A stretch of 64,000 bases of DNA from Cephalopachus bancanus. Lineage: Eukaryota; Chordata; Mammalia; Primates; Tarsiidae. The position numbers and the translations under genes are program-made. A model generated the notes under the pieces. That model did not search any database and was not told where the DNA came from. It was given only the letters and a program-made list of their open reading frames with translations. The stretch spans positions 1 through 64,000 of the forward strand of contig JAPVLO010000973.1 in NCBI GenBank assembly GCA_027257055.1. The letters are read 5' to 3'. Shown piece after piece: positions 60,055-64,000 of the stretch (the stretch's first letter is position 1; each line of letters begins with the position of its first letter).

Positions 60055-60660
60055 CATTCATTTATTTGAAAATATTTATCGAGTGTCTCCTCTGGGCTGT
60101 GAGGTGCTGTTTATCCAGTAGTTAAGAAAATAGATCTTACCTCTTGTGGGGAAAAAATAAGAATAAATTACTCAAATAGTTGTATAGTAAAGGAAAAAAC
60201 AGGAACCTGAAAATGTTACCTGCTCTAGGCCAAGAGGCTGGGACAGTGTCTCTGAGCTTATGTCTCCCGAGAGTGGGCAGAGGCGTCCAAGAGAAGAAGC
60301 CGCATGTGCAAAAGAGCTCAGGAGAGAGATTCACAGCTGAGGAACCGAAAGAAGTTTCATGTGCCATCAGACAGTAAACCAGATGGGTAGCAGCCTAGGA
60401 TCTGGATGGGACAGTGGATAGTGCTAGGTCATACAGGCTAGGTCATACAGGCCATGTTAAGAAGCTTAGATTCCATGATCTTGGGAGTACAGGGAAGCCC
60501 CTAGTGTATGATTAGCACCAAAAGTCCAGGTAGGAGACTACTTTGTAAGGAGCAGCTCCAGGTTGACAGGAGACAAGTGTGGATGTAGAGACCAGTTAGG
60601 AGACTGGTTCAAGCAAATGATGATGGTGGCTTGGTTTGGATGGTTGACTATACAGATGGA
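60055..60660 (+). repeat. L2-like ancient repeat
   Basis: Starts with an attcatttatttgaaaat, cgagtgtctcctctgggc section and ends gaccagttaggagactgg, gatgatggtggcttgg, the same ancient repeat as at 15855-17560 and 36781-37040. A 14-base unit (gctaggtcatacag) is tandemly repeated near 60423. Between the ends much is lost. Confidence 0.55.
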
Positions 60661-60907
60661 TGGATTCCAGATAATGATGACATAAAATCATAATATATAA
60701 TGTAGTATATATTCTCATATGCAATATGTAGTTTATATAGTGTGTAGTGTATATATTTAGCATATTGAGTATGTATTTAATAGTCAGATGTATGTGCATA
60801 CATGCTAATATTACATATTACACATCTATATGCATACTACATATATAATATATTAAATATAAACTGTATTAAATATATTTAATAAATGTGTACATATACC
60901 AAGTATA
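60661..60907 (+). repeat. AT-rich low-complexity tract
   Basis: Mixed tatata, gtatat and atatgta text for about 250 bases. It abuts a Tigger copy. Confidence 0.9.
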
Positions 60908-61138
60908 TGATTGTCCCTAGATATGCTCAGGGGATTGGTTTCAGGACCCCCTGCATATACCAAAAACTGTGCACACTCAAGTCCCATACTTGAATATCTA
61001 CAAAGAGTTGGCTCTCTGTATGCATGGGTTTCACATCCCACAAAAAAAGTATTTTTTGATATGCTTTTGGTTGAAAAGAAATCCCCATGTAAGTGGACCC
61101 TTCCATTTCAAACTCATGTTGTTCAAGGGTCGACTGTA
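60908..61138 (-). mobile_element. Tigger/MER44-type DNA transposon, short copy
   Basis: tgattgtccctagatatgc at the left, and gttcaagggtcgactgta at the right, are the outer ends of Tigger-type elements. Inside are tttcaggaccccctgcat and gttggctctctgtatgc. About 230 bp; both ends kept, most of the interior lost. Confidence 0.75.
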
Positions 61139-64000
61139 TTTATATTTAATGTGTGTATATGTGTGTATATATGTCCATACTAAAGTAATTTTAGATGTCT
61201 TCAACTCTGTATGTTGAAATTTTCCTTTTCAGTTATTTTAAAAATAACATTTCAGATGTTTATTTATTTGGATGTATGAATTCCCTGGGGTCTCCTTAAC
61301 TATTAATGGAGGTCACTCTAATGGCAACACTACCAATGACAGCATGTCTGAGCAGTGTTAGAGATTCTGGTTTGATTAAAATAATGATATCAGTTAGAGT
61401 TCAGGCTACATTTCTAGGTATTTTTTCCCCTAAAGGCCAAATCCCCATAAGGCTTGATATTTTTAACTAATAAGTTTGCATTTTTCACAGTAGAGAGTAA
61501 AAGGAAAACTCTGATGCTATCTAAAAATGTAGTAGTCAAGATTCGAGAAGAAACATCAAATGACCCTATCTGTTTCAAAGGTTCTCTGAACCACCTTCCA
61601 GTCATCATCTCTGGATGAAGGATTTGGAGATGAAGTGATGCCCACAGAGATATCCTGAGGCGAAGTGGAGGAGCTCCAGGACAGTTTTAAAAGGTGTCCC
61701 TTAGCCTACAACATGGAGGAAAAGAGGACAGTTGTGAATTTCCAGTCAATTCAGACTGATTTAGAAAATAATTCCAGGCCTGGAATCCAGCTCTTATTCC
61801 ATCTGCTTCTAACTTAAGACTGTGGATTCAATTTCTGGCGATGAACAGCAAAAGATAATTTTCTATATACTGCTTGGAATGAACCATTATTAATTTACTC
61901 CATTCTTTTGATGTTATTACACAAACATCTCCTCGACACTTTGAAATTGTTGATCCTTGGTATTTGAAGTGAGAAAGCATGATTATTAAAATAGTAAAAT
62001 CATTTGTTCCACTTTACAATTTTATAATGCTTTTTAATTAATTAGTAAATACCTGTGAACTAGATTAATCTATCAACAGGCTACAGACCCCTTAGAGAAA
62101 ATTAAAAGAATTGATGATAAAATTATAGGGCAATTTGTGGGAAACCTAGCAGGGTTTTATCCAGCAGGTAAAAATTCTTAATTATTCTCTCAGAAATACT
62201 TAGAAATACAAGGAAAGTCCTGAATGTCTTGGGACCTAATTAGAACACCAAGGTATAGAAATGAATGAATCAATCAAGAATCTGGTCCTTACGCAGCTTG
62301 TTGAGAATACTCGGCACATTGAAATTATTCCTTTATGTAATTACTTCCCTATAAGTGTCTGAATGGAGATATCCATGATTGTGATTGTTAGAAGGGAAAG
62401 TTTCCAAGAAGCCTTGGAAAGCATGACCTCTCTATACCGAGAAAATCAGTGACTAACATTTTGCCCTGCACCAGGAACTGCATCACATAATCTGTCACTG
62501 TCCAAATACAATTTTCTTTTTTTTGTAAATGAGTCAGTTTCAAACCTCTGATTGCACCATTTCAAATGCAAATAATTCTGTTCCAACTGCCTCTTTACAT
62601 TAGCTAAATGAAGTCATCAGTAACCAAAATTGGAGAAAATCTTAACACAACTGCCGTAAACAACTTTTAAAGTTTTATATCCCATAAGAATGAAACCGTT
62701 ATGAGATAGTTAAGATTCATTAGAGATACCCAGCCCGATATAACTCATATTCAAAAACAATAATGCTATTCCACATAACCAATAGTGGTCAGAGTAAATT
62801 ATAATCAAAGATAGATTTCTTGGAGGGTGATGATACCATTAGATTTAAGGAATTAAAAATACATGAAACTTTTGAGTTAATGAACAGGGTCCTTAACTGC
62901 TCATTTAATTCAAACAGCTGTTTGTTAATGCCCTAAGCAGTGTCATAAACTGTGAAAATACTGTTGAGTGCAAGACACTAGTTAATGCTATAAAGCAACA
63001 CATGCTCTAATATTAAAAGGATTTAATGGGATTAATAGAGAATAAAACATTAACTCCCTATTATGATGTTTTAGAACCCAAGGGCAAATTCTGGCTAAAA
63101 AGGACTCTGGTTCTAAAACCACAAAAAGTAAACTCCAACACTGTACAGCAAATCATGGCAATTTTATGCCCTTGAAAAAAAGTGGAACCCTGATAAGATC
63201 ACATCTGTTCCAATCACATACTGGATAAAATCACTGTTTACTAAAGTCCTAAATAACTAAAAATGTGGAACCCCAACAGGATCCCATCTGTTAATGCTAC
63301 AACTTGGATATGGTCCCATTAGAAAAATTCCATATAATAATGTTGCTGCAAAAAATAGTAAAGAATTTGGATTTCATTTCATCAATTTTGTCTATAAACT
63401 TATATACCAATTTTTTGCAAATATACTATTATGTGATCTGTAATGTACTTTATGATGGGTAGTTGCTACAATTTTAATAGATGAGGACTAAACTGATTCA
63501 GAATAAATTTAGTCATTTTCTATGAGTTTCAGGAATTTTACGTAAATTTCTGTTCATTATTTCACTTCCTACATTGCATTAAAATTATTTTCATAAAAAA
63601 TATATTGTTTAGTTCATTTCATAGTATAAAGTTTATAACAATATCTCATTTAGACAATTTAGCTATTTGCAAGTACATCAAGAGTTTCAATTGTGGATTA
63701 AATATGTGACTTACAAGTCACAGAGAAATACATATTTAATATATTCTTTGGAAGTGCAATATTTAATTTATAGCATAGCTAAATTTTATTTAGGATAAAC
63801 TTAAGTATTAAGAGTAGTTGTAAATTGAAATGTGCAGTCATTATTTAAGAACAAGGATTTGTGGATTAAAGGAAAAAGTTATCATAGTATTTGGTGAGGT
63901 TGGTGAGATTAAATAATATAAAATGTTTGTACAAATATAGCAGATTATAATTTATAGAATATACTGTATCTTTTAACTATTATAATATTTTATTTTCTCA
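61139..64000. other. No recognised repeat or gene, apart from items listed
   Basis: AT-rich unique sequence. Region 62480-62960 is relatively complex and has a TGAGTCA motif (62530-62536) and ATGCAAAT octamer (62566-62573). An imperfect 83-bp duplication lies at 63182-63292. Confidence 0.35.

Overview
This 64 kb window is AT-rich nuclear DNA from a primate. Dimeric 7SL-derived Alu repeats occur on both strands, and L1, MIR, L2-like, MaLR/MST, ERVL, hAT and Tigger relics make up most of what can be recognised. The Alu copies are unlike human AluJ/S/Y. They share their own variants (for example a GAGCCCGCGGGTTCGAG core in the left arm) and lack the prosimian right-arm ending of lemurs and galagos. 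Together with several mariner copies, this makes a non-anthropoid primate such as a tarsier my best guess, but that is inference. There are no bacterial, viral-genome, rRNA, tRNA or CRISPR features.

Only one segment looks protein-coding: a 150-base, 50-codon open exon on the minus strand (30937-31086) with AG/GT borders and a helical, coiled-coil-like peptide. The window is therefore probably intronic or flanking sequence of a minus-strand gene I cannot name. All other open frames are short and explained by repeats or chance.

Layout: 0-5 kb holds an ancient L1 3' end, an L2-like relic and an Alu. From 5.3 to 12.5 kb lies an old L1 with a GC-rich 5' region, interrupted by an L1 3' end, two Alus and a tiny ERV-derived retrocopy. 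From 13 to 20.4 kb there is a CR1/L3 fragment, several mariner copies, L2-like relics, an Alu and an MLT1-like LTR. From 20 to 34 kb sequence is mostly unique, with MIR, MER20 and L1 scraps and the exon. From 34 to 46 kb there are MIR, MLT1 (carrying a 58-bp-arm palindrome), MST, hAT and a mariner. From 46 to 48 kb there is a truncated Alu and an antisense L1. From 51.5 to 57 kb there is a complete short Tigger, MLT1-like LTRs, an ERVL pol relic rearranged by an inverted dUTPase piece, and small polyadenylated retrocopies. From 57 to 64 kb sequence is mostly unique, with L2-like and Tigger pieces and possible conserved non-coding stretches.

The most unusual structures are the inverted dUTPase block inside the ERVL integrase, the large palindrome inside the MLT1 LTR, two ERV 3'-end retrocopies with target-site duplications, the mariner copies that share an internal deletion, and the coiled-coil exon. 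I found no new multi-gene system; the novelty is in repeat biology.
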